This document shows positions 27,576 through 35,393 of a stretch of 64,000 nucleotides of DNA, one piece after another. A program made the translations under genes and the position numbers. The DNA lies in the NCBI RefSeq assembly GCF_002332255.1, contig NZ_NRGW01000001.1, positions 3,038,001 through 3,102,000 of the forward strand, in the 5' to 3' direction. Source of the DNA: Halomonas sp. JB37. GTDB lineage: Bacteria > Pseudomonadota > Gammaproteobacteria > Pseudomonadales > Halomonadaceae. The first letter of the stretch is position 1. Every line of letters begins with the position of its first letter. The notes beneath the pieces are model-generated. The model saw nothing but the letters and a program-made list of their open reading frames with translations. It was not told the origin of the DNA and did no database searches.

Positions 27576-28331
27576 GTGACTCAGTATACTTGGTGGTCTG
27601 CCGCCGTGATTGGTTTGGCTATTTCCCCGCTTACCTGGGCAGATAGTTGGGAAGGAAGCATTGGCGCTGGCGTGCTCTACGCGCCTGATTACTTAGGCAG
27701 CGACGACTACGACACAAAACTATGGCCATCGATCAATCTCACCTATGGCGAGACCTTCACCATCAATCCGCGCTCTGGCATTGAATGGCACGCTATTCGT
27801 GATGGCGGCTGGACCGTATCGCCCTTTGTTGGCTACACCTTTGGGCGTGACAATAAAGGTGACATAAGCGCCTTCGAAGAAGTAGATGGCGGTGCAACGC
27901 TAGGGCTACGCGTTGGCTACGAGCAAAGAGAGTGGCTCTACAGCGTGGCGGCTAGCACACCGGTAACCGGCGATGTGGATGGCGCAGAGTTTGAAGTAGC
28001 AGCGGCTTGGCGTACACCGCTTAGTGAGCGCTTATTTTTCTCTTTATCGCCAAGCGCTCATTACTCAAACGAAAAGTGGACAGAATCAATGTTCGGCGTT
28101 TCAGCACGCGACAGCCTGCGTAGCGGAATTGCTCAATACAATCCTGACGGCGGATACTGGCGGCTAGGCGTAAGCAGCAGCCTGACTTACGCGCTAACGC
28201 CAGAATGGTCAGCAACAGGCTTTGTGGGGACAAGCTACCTAACGGGCAACGCATCGGACAGCCCCATCGTGGATGAGCTAGGCAGCGATTGGCAAACGGT
28301 GACCGGCGTATCCCTCAATTATAATTTTTAA
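27576..28331 (+). CDS. MipA/OmpV family outer membrane protein
   Basis: The predicted protein begins with a signal peptide (hydrophobic SAAVIGLAISPLTWA, cleavage before DSWEG), followed by the MipA/OmpV opening GSIGAGVLYAPDYLGSDDYDTK and alternating amphipathic strands. It ends in an aromatic residue (LNYNF), as outer membrane barrels do. Members scaffold murein enzymes (MipA) or act as porin-like proteins. I chose the GTG at 27576 because AAGGA lies 8 bp before it and it yields a clean signal peptide of 251 residues total. In-frame starts at 27483, 27543 and 27567 exist. Immediately downstream lies the pirin remnant. Confidence 0.85.
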   Translation: MTQYTWWSAAVIGLAISPLTWADSWEGSIGAGVLYAPDYLGSDDYDTKLWPSINLTYGETFTINPRSGIEWHAIRDGGWTVSPFVGYTFGRDNKGDISAFEEVDGGATLGLRVGYEQREWLYSVAASTPVTGDVDGAEFEVAAAWRTPLSERLFFSLSPSAHYSNEKWTESMFGVSARDSLRSGIAQYNPDGGYWRLGVSSSLTYALTPEWSATGFVGTSYLTGNASDSPIVDELGSDWQTVTGVSLNYNF

Positions 28332-28333
28332 CA

Positions 28334-28498
28334 GGCCCTCGCTATATTCCGTGAAACTTCGTCGCGTCATCTCGCGAGCGATTAGACGCTGCCAAGGAGG
28401 CCTGGGTACAAGGCGGCTTCGAGCATGGCCGCTTTCGCTTGCCGGTTGGCGATGAGCGAGAGTTCATCCCTTTTCCCGAACAGCCAACCGGTAGTTAA
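28334..28498 (+). pseudogene. decayed C-terminal fragment of a pirin-family gene
   Basis: Read in one frame, 28334-28498 gives GPRYIP, a TGA stop at 28352-28354, then NFVASSRERLDAAKEAW, ...GRFRLPVGDEREFIPFPEQ and a natural TAA. This matches the pirin C-terminal pattern: GPRxxWWNFVSS, ERIxxAKxxW, GRFxxVPGDexEFIPLP. The in-frame TGA sits where the second conserved Trp would be, consistent with TGG to TGA. The cupin domain and N-terminus are missing: the fragment abuts the mipA-like stop codon after 2 bp. It looks like a deletion scar. Identification is by remembered family pattern, not alignment. Confidence 0.7.
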
Positions 28499-28524
28499 AA
28501 AAGCGGCGGGCAATGCCCGCCGCT
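28497..28524 (-). terminator. Rho-independent terminator of the DJ-1/PfpI gene
   Basis: AGCGGCGGGC (28502-28511) and GCCCGCCGCT (28515-28524) form a perfect 10-bp stem with a 3-nt loop. On the minus strand it is followed by a run of six T (28502 to 28497), so it terminates the minus-strand gene ending at 28554. Confidence 0.8.
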
Positions 28525-28553
28525 GTTTCCGCTTTATATACGTATTGTGCTGA

Positions 28554-29246
28554 TTAACGCTCCAGCTCCAGCCACGCCATCAGTGACTCAGCCGTGAGCG
28601 CAGAAGACGGTGGGTTTTGGCCCGTGATCAGTTGGCCATCTTCACGCACGTAGGGGGTGAAATCATCCGCCTTGCTGTAAATGCCTCCGCATTTTTGCAG
28701 GGCGTCTTCGACGAGGTGCGGCACGACATTGGTTAAGCCAACGGCCTCTTCTTCGCCGTTCGTAAAGCCCGTTACCTGACGGCCTTTAACCAGCGGCTCG
28801 CCTGCGCTGTTTTTCGCATTCACAAGCACAATCGGCGCATGGCACACCGATGCCACCGGCTTGCCTTGGGCAATAAAGGTTTCGATCATACGAATAGAAG
28901 TAGGATCATCGACGAGATCCCATAGCGGGCCGTGGCCGCCTGGATAGAAAACCGCATCAAAGTCACCGGCATTCATATCGCTTAAACGATGGGTAGCGGC
29001 AAGCTCAGCCTGGGCCTTTTCATCCTGCTTGAAGCGGCGCGTGTCATCGGTTTGGCTATCGTCTGCATCACTGGTGGGGTCCAGCGGCGGCTGTCCACCT
29101 TTAGGCGAAGCCAAGGTTACCTCAGCACCCGCGTCTTTAAACACATAATAAGGGGCAGCAAATTCTTCTAGCCAGAAGCCGGTTTTCTTGCCGGTATCGC
29201 CTAACTGATCGTGAGATGTCAGCACCACCAAAATACGTTTGCTCAT
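28554..29246 (-). CDS. DJ-1/PfpI family protein (type 1 glutamine amidotransferase-like)
   Basis: The 230-residue product is a class I GATase-fold protein of the DJ-1/Hsp31-like group: GKKTGFWLEEFAAPYYVFKD with the conserved Glu, VTLASPKGGQPPLDP, FYPGGHGPLWDL and the nucleophile elbow VASVCHAPIVLVN. Relatives act as glyoxalase III, chaperone or stress hydrolase. The ATG at 29244-29246 is preceded by GGAGAG and gives the canonical MSKRILVVLTS start; a longer reading to 29309 is unlikely. Single gene with its own terminator. Exact activity is unassigned. Confidence 0.88.
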   Translation of the reverse strand: MSKRILVVLTSHDQLGDTGKKTGFWLEEFAAPYYVFKDAGAEVTLASPKGGQPPLDPTSDADDSQTDDTRRFKQDEKAQAELAATHRLSDMNAGDFDAVFYPGGHGPLWDLVDDPTSIRMIETFIAQGKPVASVCHAPIVLVNAKNSAGEPLVKGRQVTGFTNGEEEAVGLTNVVPHLVEDALQKCGGIYSKADDFTPYVREDGQLITGQNPPSSALTAESLMAWLELER

Positions 29247-29423
29247 ACATGCTCTCCTGACAGTGAATAGACAAACAGCGTTGCTTGCTACCTCAATTAC
29301 TGGGGGCACATACCTGAGTTACAAGCCTTATCAATAGCGACAAGCGTATAGCCACTTAGCGCTTCCATGCTCCAATGCGATAACATAGGGCGGTGATTAT
29401 CTTTTTCTAGCAGCGAGCACGCC

Positions 29424-30197
29424 GTGAGCATTGAAGCGAGAGATTTTTATCGCAATGGGCCAGCCCACCGCCCTGAATGCGCCAGCAGTTTTGCCTTAAT
29501 CCGGCGCCAGTTCGATTTCCGCTCCATTGAGATTGGCCGCTGGGTCACAAGCGCGGAGCGCGACCGTGCCTCCGGGCTTTTTCACGATGCCTTGTGCGAT
29601 CTTATGTTGATTCTACAGGGCCCAGAAACACTGATTTCGCTGCGCGGCTCCATAGCCTTACAGTATGGCTGTGGCGGCCGGCCCGGGGTTGCTGCGCATT
29701 ACGACCCCAGTCAGCGCAGCTTTGCACTCGCTAAAAATGCTGGCCCCGGCAGCATTGCTCACGAATGGTTTCATGCCTTCGACCACTACATTGCCCAGAA
29801 ATGTTTTCAAGGCGCGCCCGCCCACATGTTCGCCTCTACTGCCTGGTTAGCCGAAGCCACGCCAGTCCCTCACTCACTTAATCAGCGGCTAATGCGTTGC
29901 TTCAAGGCCGTACTTTTGCAACCAGAAGGCGACCAGCCAAGCACATTGTTTAAACACTCGGTGCGCATAGACAAACAACTTGGCCAGCTCTATTACAGTA
30001 AGCCCGAGGAACTCTGTGCGCGTGCTTTTGAGGCTTTTATACAGGACGCAGCCATCACCAATCACTTCTTAGTCAAAGGCACAAAAGCCTCGCCGGAAGC
30101 AGACAAAGGGCTTTATCCCCAGGGTGAACAACGGGTTCGCATTAATGCCGCATTCGGCGAATATTTTGGCAGGCTCGGCAACGCACTTAGCACTTAA
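29424..30197 (+). CDS. CLCA_X family protein with LPD1-like HEXXH metallopeptidase motif
   Basis: The 257-residue protein contains AHYDPSQRSFALAKNAGPGSIAHEWFHAFDHY (given by its key parts). It has a zinc-type HEWFH motif (His113, Glu114, His117) with Asp120/His121 just after. This segment resembles LPD1 domains of large polyvalent proteins on mobile elements, where a glycine-rich strand, an AHY-motif and AHEW-H recur. The name CLCA_X is recalled for stand-alone chromosomal members. If zinc is bound it is probably a peptidase; no signal peptide is seen. The GTG at 29424 has only a weak ribosome site. A metallothionein gene follows after 84 bp. Confidence 0.7.
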   Translation: MSIEARDFYRNGPAHRPECASSFALIRRQFDFRSIEIGRWVTSAERDRASGLFHDALCDLMLILQGPETLISLRGSIALQYGCGGRPGVAAHYDPSQRSFALAKNAGPGSIAHEWFHAFDHYIAQKCFQGAPAHMFASTAWLAEATPVPHSLNQRLMRCFKAVLLQPEGDQPSTLFKHSVRIDKQLGQLYYSKPEELCARAFEAFIQDAAITNHFLVKGTKASPEADKGLYPQGEQRVRINAAFGEYFGRLGNALST

Positions 30198-30281
30198 AGT
30201 ACGCCCTGAGAGTTAGCATAATGCGTGGTGATATATCGATGGAATGGTCTACGCTTATAACGTCCACCGAGGAGAATCATT

Positions 30282-30437
30282 ATGTCTGAACAAGTGTGCG
30301 CATGCCCGAAATGTACGTGTTCTGTCGATAGCAAACCCGTTGAGAAAGAGGGAAAATTATACTGCTGCGAGTCCTGCGCCACCGGCCACGCAGACGGCTC
30401 CCAAGACTGTGGTCACAACTGTAAGTGTGGGAAATAG
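30282..30437 (+). CDS. bacterial metallothionein (SmtA/BmtA-type)
   Basis: This 51-residue ORF has ten cysteines (6, 8, 11, 13, 28, 29, 32, 43, 47, 49) and two histidines (36, 45). The order CxCxxCxC, then GKLYCCESCATGH, then CxxxCxC is that of cyanobacterial and pseudomonad metallothioneins, which bind Zn, Cd or Cu in a Cys/His cluster. GAGGAG lies 7 bp upstream of the ATG and a terminator follows at 30472, so it is a genuine small gene. No metalloregulator gene is adjacent; control is not visible. Confidence 0.9.
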   Translation: MSEQVCACPKCTCSVDSKPVEKEGKLYCCESCATGHADGSQDCGHNCKCGK

Positions 30438-30471
30438 TCCTTCTACTTCGCATTTTCTGCTACTGTAACCG

Positions 30472-30501
30472 CGCCCGACAGTCCCACTGCCGGGCGTTTT
30501 T
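30472..30501 (+). terminator. Rho-independent terminator of the metallothionein gene
   Basis: CGCCCG-A-CAG (30472-30481) pairs with CTG-C-CGGGCG (30487-30496), one A-C mismatch and a 5-nt loop, then five T. Confidence 0.8.
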
Positions 30502-30611
30502 GCGGCTCAGGCTGTCAATATGGAAAAGCTGCTCAGCCCCTTTCGCCAACGTGCGAAATGGCGCAATTGTGACTAAGCTGTAGCAACGCTCACTACTCAG
30601 AGGAAGAGAAA

Positions 30612-30695
30612 ATGTCTACTACCACTATCGTCGTTATCGTTGTTGTTCTCGTTGCCGTGCTAGGCGTTGGTTTCAGCGGCCGCCTACCGTTCTAA
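30612..30695 (+). CDS. 27-residue hydrophobic membrane peptide
   Basis: The ORF encodes MSTTTIVVIVVVLVAVLGVGF followed by SGRLPF, a single hydrophobic helix (about residues 5-21) with a short basic C-terminus. AGAGGAAGAG lies just upstream of the ATG and a strong terminator begins 12 bp after the stop, so it has all parts of a small transcription unit. I do not recognise the family. It could be a small inner-membrane protein or a toxin-like peptide; no antisense RNA was recognised. Confidence 0.6.
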   Translation: MSTTTIVVIVVVLVAVLGVGFSGRLPF

Positions 30696-30706
30696 TAACG
30701 AGCCAT

Positions 30707-30740
30707 AAAAAAAGCCCGCTGAAAAATCAGCGGGCTTTTT
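30707..30740. terminator. bidirectional terminator between the small peptide gene and tRNA-Ser
   Basis: A 13-bp stem (30710-30722 with 30727-30739) and a 4-nt A loop are flanked by A7 on the left and T5 on the right. It serves the plus-strand small ORF and the minus-strand tRNA-Ser. Confidence 0.88.
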
Positions 30741-30748
30741 AAATTCTG

Positions 30749-30836
30749 TGGCGGAGAGGGAGGGATTCGAACCCTCGAAGCCTTACGACTTACACACTTT
30801 CCAGGCGTGCTCCTTCGACCACTCGGACACCTCTCC
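30749..30836 (-). tRNA. tRNA-Ser (anticodon GGA), CCA encoded
   Basis: The minus strand gives an 88-nt class II tRNA. It has a 7-bp acceptor stem (GGAGAGG/CCTCTCC), GTGGTCGAAGG D-arm, anticodon loop with GGA, a long variable arm (GTAAGTCGTAAGGCTT region), a GGTTCGAATCC T-arm and an encoded CCA end at 30749-30751. Confidence 0.96.
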
Positions 30837-30944
30837 ACATTTTGTGCTCTGTTCAAAGGATGAACCTTTCGCAACAGAACGGCGCACATACTATGGTCTA
30901 AGCTGCGAAATAGCAAGCCTTTTCAGGCTTCTCGCGCGTATCGG

Positions 30945-31454
30945 CTAGCGTTGCGGCAACACGGCGTAGCTGCCGCTGGCTTCCAGGCAGAGTGTTTCTC
31001 CACAGTAGAGCTGATGAGTCAGTGCAATACGTCCTTTATCACGTTCGGCGAGCATATTGGCAAGCTGAGCGAGTCCCGCAGGCTCAAGCGGTGTGCATAT
31101 TAAGCGGTAGTTATCCGCGACCGGGGCAAGAAAGCGCTGACTAGCCTCTGCAACCACCACATCGCGTGCCAAGCCTTGCTCACGCAGCCATAGCGTGACC
31201 CAGCACCAACCTTGCAGAGTGGTTTGCGCCGTCAGCGCACCGCCAAAGCCCGTGCCTTTATCGTTAAGGTTAGGCTCTAGCGCTAACTGCCAGGTGAGCG
31301 CATCACCCTCGCGCACCATTTCGCTAATGCCTAGCGCGCCCACCATAGGAATCGCCTCGCCTAGCCACTGCTGAAAGACAGCAAGATCTTCCTGCTGACC
31401 TTTGGGCAGCGGCAAGCGTGGATGCGGCATGCCCGGTTTACGAGATAGTTTCAT
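30945..31454 (-). CDS. YiiD C-terminal-like hotdog-fold thioesterase
   Basis: The 169-residue protein matches the YiiD_C putative thioesterase domain: FQQWLGEAIPMVGALGISEM, LALEPNLNDKGTGFGGALTAQTTLQGWCW, and the ASQRFLAPV strand of a hotdog fold. It probably hydrolyses an acyl-CoA or acyl-ACP. E. coli YiiD has an additional acetyltransferase domain that is absent here. It starts 12 bp after the nitroreductase gene and is likely cotranscribed with it. Confidence 0.8.
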   Translation of the reverse strand: MKLSRKPGMPHPRLPLPKGQQEDLAVFQQWLGEAIPMVGALGISEMVREGDALTWQLALEPNLNDKGTGFGGALTAQTTLQGWCWVTLWLREQGLARDVVVAEASQRFLAPVADNYRLICTPLEPAGLAQLANMLAERDKGRIALTHQLYCGETLCLEASGSYAVLPQR

Positions 31455-31466
31455 AGGGTCGCCTGC

Positions 31467-32027
31467 CTACTCCCAGCGCTCAACAAAATCAGCAACGCTA
31501 TGCTCCGCCACTGGCTTATGGCGACCGCCTAGCGCACCTACATAGATGAATGCGACAACCTCGTCGTTTTCACTCAGGCTCAGGCCTTTACGTACCACCG
31601 AATCGAACGCGTACTTTCCACTGCGCCACATAGCGCCTAAGCCCTGTGCGTGGGCGGCCAGCAAGATACCGTGGGCGGCGCAGCCTGCGGAAATCACCTG
31701 CTCCATTTTGGGCACTTTATCGAGCTCTGGCGTAACCTTTGCGATAACGGCGATCACCATCGGCGCGCGCAGCGGCTTTTTACGCGCTGAGTTCAGCGTA
31801 TCGTCATCGGCATGCGGGTCTTCCTGGAACTCTGCTTCAGCAAATAGCTCGCCTAGGCGCTCGCGCCCTTCCCCACTGAATTCAATGAAGCGCCAAGGGC
31901 GCAGCTCTTTATGGTCGGGTGCGCGCAGTGCTGCCTGATAAATAACACTGAGCTGTTCGGCACTGGGCGCCGGCTCAGCCAGCTTGCCCATTGAGCTGCG
32001 TTCGTGAAGAAGCGTGAGTGCGTCCAT
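31467..32027 (-). CDS. nitroreductase family protein (YdjA-like)
   Basis: The 186-residue FMN-binding protein has the short YdjA-type nitroreductase pattern: LHERSSMGKLAEPAPS (FMN-phosphate binding RxS), ALRAPDHKELRPWRF, MEQVISAGCAAHGILLAAHAQGLGAMWRSG and a C-terminal FIYVG. YdjA reduces nitroaromatics poorly and its physiological substrate is unknown. It forms a pair with the downstream thioesterase gene. Confidence 0.88.
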   Translation of the reverse strand: MDALTLLHERSSMGKLAEPAPSAEQLSVIYQAALRAPDHKELRPWRFIEFSGEGRERLGELFAEAEFQEDPHADDDTLNSARKKPLRAPMVIAVIAKVTPELDKVPKMEQVISAGCAAHGILLAAHAQGLGAMWRSGKYAFDSVVRKGLSLSENDEVVAFIYVGALGGRHKPVAEHSVADFVERWE

Positions 32028-32093
32028 TAATGACTCCAGTCCAGGTTCAATCGTATGTGACTACGGTAGCATCGTCATTTATAACACTGCCGT

Positions 32094-32927
32094 TTACTGC
32101 CTTGCCAGCCTCAGCGGTGTCGGCGGCATCAGCCCAGGCGTTGCGCGCCAAGGACTAATATCCAACCCGCCACGACGCACGTAGCGGGCAAGTACTAGTA
32201 GCTGGCTGGGCTGTGCATAAGCCATTAGGTCGGTGAAGATATGTTCAACGCAATGCTCGTGAAAATCCTGATGCTGTCGAAACCCGATCAGATAGCGTAA
32301 CAGCCCTTCGCGATCAATCTTTGGCCCTTTATAGCGAATCAACACGCTGCCCCAGTCCGGCTGGCCGGTAACGGGGCAGTTAGATTTGAGCAAGTGGGAA
32401 TACAGCGTCTCTTCGACGACCTCATCGCTTACCATTAAATGAGCGCTGCTAGGCGTGTAATCGCTTACTGCGATATCTAAGTCGTCCAAACATTCGCCCG
32501 GCAAGCACTGCACGGTAAGCTCAGGGGCATCCACATCAAATAACTCAACGCTCACCTCGGCACCCGCTGCGATAGCGAGGTCATTGGCAAGCGTTTGCAT
32601 TACGTCTTCACGACTATAGAAGCGGGTTTGATTAAAGCTATTGAGGTAGAGCTTCCACGACTTCGATTCAATCAAATTGGGCGAGCTGGCGGGCAGGCGA
32701 AAACGTGCCACGGCTACCACGGGCTTACCGCGTGAATTCAGCCAGGACACTTCAAACGCGTGCCATTCGTCTTCACCGACAAAGGGTAAAGCCCCCTCTT
32801 CGATCCCTAACGGCACTCGGTTGGCCGCACGAACAATAGGATAAAGCAGCGCCGCGTCATACTTTTCGGGGTAAGCGGAATCGCGCCCTAGCGGCGCGTG
32901 CTCCAAGGTATCTGGTCGATGTGCCAT
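32094..32927 (-). CDS. queF: NADPH-dependent 7-cyano-7-deazaguanine reductase
   Basis: QueF reduces preQ0 to preQ1 for queuosine modification of tRNA. The 277-residue length is that of the long bimodular QueF. It has the NADPH/substrate segment ESKSWKLYLNSFNQTRF in the N-terminal half and SNCPVTGQPDWGSVLIRY with the catalytic cysteine, plus the HEHCVEHIFTDL motif. It begins 34 bp after the ABC permease gene, so it may be the last gene of that operon. Confidence 0.95.
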   Translation of the reverse strand: MAHRPDTLEHAPLGRDSAYPEKYDAALLYPIVRAANRVPLGIEEGALPFVGEDEWHAFEVSWLNSRGKPVVAVARFRLPASSPNLIESKSWKLYLNSFNQTRFYSREDVMQTLANDLAIAAGAEVSVELFDVDAPELTVQCLPGECLDDLDIAVSDYTPSSAHLMVSDEVVEETLYSHLLKSNCPVTGQPDWGSVLIRYKGPKIDREGLLRYLIGFRQHQDFHEHCVEHIFTDLMAYAQPSQLLVLARYVRRGGLDISPWRATPGLMPPTPLRLARQ

Positions 32928-32961
32928 TATCTGTCACCCTCTGCTTAATGCCGTTATGCAA

Positions 32962-33735
32962 TTAACTACGAATGCCTTTACCGCGCTCCAACATTACCAA
33001 CGCAACGCTGAATAGCACGACAATAAAGGCAAAGATCGCAGCGAGCGCCCAGCCAACGGGAATATCCGAGACGCCTAAGAATCCATAACGAAACACGTTA
33101 ACCATGTACAAGATAGGATTGAGCATGGAAACGCCCTGCCAGAAGTCTGGCAGCATCGAAATAGAATAAAAGACACCGCCCAAGTAAGTCAGCGGTGTCA
33201 GTATGAAGGTCGGTACAATGGAAATGTCGTCAAACTTGTTGGCCAGCAAGGCGTTGATAAAACCGCCAATGGAAAACAGCGCAGACGTAAGCACCACCAC
33301 TAATATCGTAAGCAAGGGATGCTCCATGGTTAAGCGGGTAAAGAACAGCGAAACCATGGTCACAATGATCCCCACACCCAGGCCTCGGGCCATGCCGCCT
33401 AAAATAAAGCCGGATAAAATTACCCAGTTAGGCATCGGCGATACCATCATCTCTTCAATTGAACGCTGAAATTTGTTCGAAAAGAAGCTCGATGCCACGT
33501 TGGAATAGCTGTTGGTAATCACGGACATCATGATCAACCCTGGAACAATAAAGTCCATGTAGCTGAAGCCATCCATGTCGCCAATTCGCGAGCCGATTAG
33601 ATTGCCAAAAATAATGAAATACATCGCCATCGTGATAGAGGGCGGCAGCAGCGTTTGCGGCCAAATGCGCGTAAAGCGCTTAATTTCTTTCAGCACTAAG
33701 GTCCATAGAGCAATCAATGTTTGGCCTGCATTCAT
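32962..33735 (-). CDS. ABC-2 type exporter permease (YadH-like)
   Basis: The 257-residue protein has six hydrophobic helices and the ABC-2 membrane family signature region (MYFIIFGNLIGSRIG, MDFIVPGLIMMSVITNSY, ILNPILYMVNVFRYGFLG). It should form the membrane pore of an exporter with the preceding ATPase gene, whose stop it overlaps by 4 bp. The substrate is unknown. Confidence 0.9.
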   Translation of the reverse strand: MNAGQTLIALWTLVLKEIKRFTRIWPQTLLPPSITMAMYFIIFGNLIGSRIGDMDGFSYMDFIVPGLIMMSVITNSYSNVASSFFSNKFQRSIEEMMVSPMPNWVILSGFILGGMARGLGVGIIVTMVSLFFTRLTMEHPLLTILVVVLTSALFSIGGFINALLANKFDDISIVPTFILTPLTYLGGVFYSISMLPDFWQGVSMLNPILYMVNVFRYGFLGVSDIPVGWALAAIFAFIVVLFSVALVMLERGKGIRS

Positions 33736-34730
33736 GAGCGAGACTCCCTGTTTTCGGCATCAGAACTCTCACCGCTAGAAGCGTCAGCACGCTGATCTAT
33801 CGCCCCCTGGTTACTGCCTTTTACCATCGACACGAACATCTCCTCTAAGCGATTGGCCCGGTTACGCATAGACACCACCTGCACACCCTGCTCACTTAGC
33901 GCATTGAACACATCATTCAAACGCTGGCCGCGATGCACCAACAGTGAAAGCTGGGTGGGCTCTAGCTGATGAAGCTCAAAGCCCTCAACATGCGGTGTCT
34001 CTGCGACCGGCTCAGCTAAATCAATGAGGAAGGTCTCTGTATCAAGCTCAGCCAGCAGCTGACGCACGCTGGTATTACGCACAATGTCGCCATCATTAAT
34101 AATAGCGACATTGCGACACAGGCTCTCAGCTTCTTCCAGGTAGTGCGTTGTCAGGATGATCGTCGTGCCTTCATCTTGGTTAATGCGCCGCATGTATTCC
34201 CACATACTGCGCCGAAGCTCAATATCGACACCGGCAGTGGGCTCATCCAGGATCAGCAGTCGAGGGCGGTGCATTAACGCCCGGGCAATCATTAGCCGTC
34301 GCTTCATCCCACCTGAGAGCATACGTGCGTTGCCGTCGCGCTTCTCCCAAAGGCCCAGGTCAGTAAGAAGCTGCTGGGCACGTGGCAATGCCTCGCGAGT
34401 GCTCATACCGTAATAGCCTGCCTGAGCCAGTACGATATCGAGCACCTTCTCAAACTGATTAAAGTTGAACTCTTGGGGCACAACGCCTAGCTGATACTTG
34501 GCTTTGGCAAAATCTTTATCAATATCGATGCCAAAGATAGAAACGCTGCCCGCCGTTTTTTGCACCAGTGAGCAAACCACACCAAGAGTAGTGGATTTTC
34601 CGGCCCCATTGGGACCCAAAAGCGCAAAAAAATCGCCCTGCTGGACGTCGAGATCAATACCTTTAAGCGCTTGAAAGCCGTTGGCGTACACTTTGGTAAG
34701 GCCACGGATCGACAATGCCGGTTCGGCCAT
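33732..34730 (-). CDS. ABC transporter ATP-binding protein (YadG-like)
   Basis: The 332-residue ATPase has Walker A GPNGAGKST, the Q-loop (VPQEFNFNQFEKV), signature LSGGMKRRLMIARALMHRP, Walker B LLILDEPTAGVD and the H-loop TTHYLEEAE. The C-terminal about 100 residues extend beyond a minimal nucleotide-binding domain, as in ABC-2 exporters. Gene order ATPase-permease matches E. coli yadGH. GGACATTTTC precedes the ATG, a weak site. Confidence 0.92.
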   Translation of the reverse strand: MAEPALSIRGLTKVYANGFQALKGIDLDVQQGDFFALLGPNGAGKSTTLGVVCSLVQKTAGSVSIFGIDIDKDFAKAKYQLGVVPQEFNFNQFEKVLDIVLAQAGYYGMSTREALPRAQQLLTDLGLWEKRDGNARMLSGGMKRRLMIARALMHRPRLLILDEPTAGVDIELRRSMWEYMRRINQDEGTTIILTTHYLEEAESLCRNVAIINDGDIVRNTSVRQLLAELDTETFLIDLAEPVAETPHVEGFELHQLEPTQLSLLVHRGQRLNDVFNALSEQGVQVVSMRNRANRLEEMFVSMVKGSNQGAIDQRADASSGESSDAENRESRS

Positions 34731-34830
34731 GAAAATGTCCTGTCAGCAAATATAAGAAGATAAAGTAAATGATTAGGGCGCAAACTAATTTTTCAAGGCG
34801 AGAGACCACTCACCAAGCGCCAGACACACA

Positions 34831-34856
34831 AAAAATGACGCTCAGCAGATAGCTGA
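34831..34856 (-). terminator. possible weak terminator of the tRNA array
   Basis: On the minus strand a short stem (34842-34846 with 34852-34856) is followed within a few bases by a T-run (complement of 34831-34835). It lies about 40 bp after the last tRNA-Gly; the stem is only 5 bp. Confidence 0.4.
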
Positions 34857-34895
34857 TGCATCATAGAAATAGGGGAAAATAACACTAAATGCGCT

Positions 34896-34970
34896 TGGAG
34901 CGGGAAAGGAGATTCGAACTCCCGACCCTCGCCTTGGCAAGGCGATGCTCTACCACTGAGCTATTCCCGC
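34896..34970 (-). tRNA. tRNA-Gly (GCC), copy nearest the terminator
   Basis: A 75-nt tRNA with acceptor GCGGGAA/TTCCCGC, D-arm GCTCAGTGGTAGAGC, anticodon loop TTGCCAA (GCC), T-loop TTCGAAT and encoded CCA. Confidence 0.97.
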
Positions 34971-34999
34971 AACGCAAAAAACTGCACATAAGCGCAAGA

Positions 35000-35075
35000 T
35001 GGCGTCCCATAGGGGGTTCGAACCCCTGTTACCGCCGTGAAAGGGCGGTGTCCTAGACCACTAGACGAATGGGAC
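35000..35075 (-). tRNA. tRNA-Glu (TTC), first pair
   Basis: A 76-nt tRNA with acceptor GTCCCAT/ATGGGAC, anticodon loop CTTTCAC (TTC), T-loop TTCGAAC and encoded CCA. The sequence is identical to the two further copies. Confidence 0.97.
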
Positions 35076-35096
35076 ACTGTAAGCACTACAAATGCT

Positions 35097-35171
35097 TGGA
35101 GCGGGAAAGGAGATTCGAACTCCCGACCCTCGCCTTGGCAAGGCGATGCTCTACCACTGAGCTATTCCCGC
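35097..35171 (-). tRNA. tRNA-Gly (GCC), second copy
   Basis: Identical to the copy at 34896-34970, with encoded CCA at 35097-35099. Part of the 197-bp duplicated unit. Confidence 0.97.
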
Positions 35172-35196
35172 TTAATAGAATTCTTGCTATCGGAGA

Positions 35197-35272
35197 TGGC
35201 GTCCCATAGGGGGTTCGAACCCCTGTTACCGCCGTGAAAGGGCGGTGTCCTAGACCACTAGACGAATGGGAC
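35197..35272 (-). tRNA. tRNA-Glu (TTC), second copy
   Basis: Identical to 35000-35075, exactly 197 bp upstream in the direction of transcription. CCA is encoded. Confidence 0.97.
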
Positions 35273-35293
35273 ACTGTAAGCACTACAAATGCT

Positions 35294-35368
35294 TGGAGCG
35301 GGAAAGGAGATTCGAACTCCCGACCCTCGCCTTGGCAAGGCGATGCTCTACCACTGAGCTATTCCCGC
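35294..35368 (-). tRNA. tRNA-Gly (GCC), third copy
   Basis: Identical to the copy at 35097-35171 at a 197-bp offset. CCA is encoded. Confidence 0.97.
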
Positions 35369-35393
35369 TTAATAGAATTCTTGCTATCGGAGA

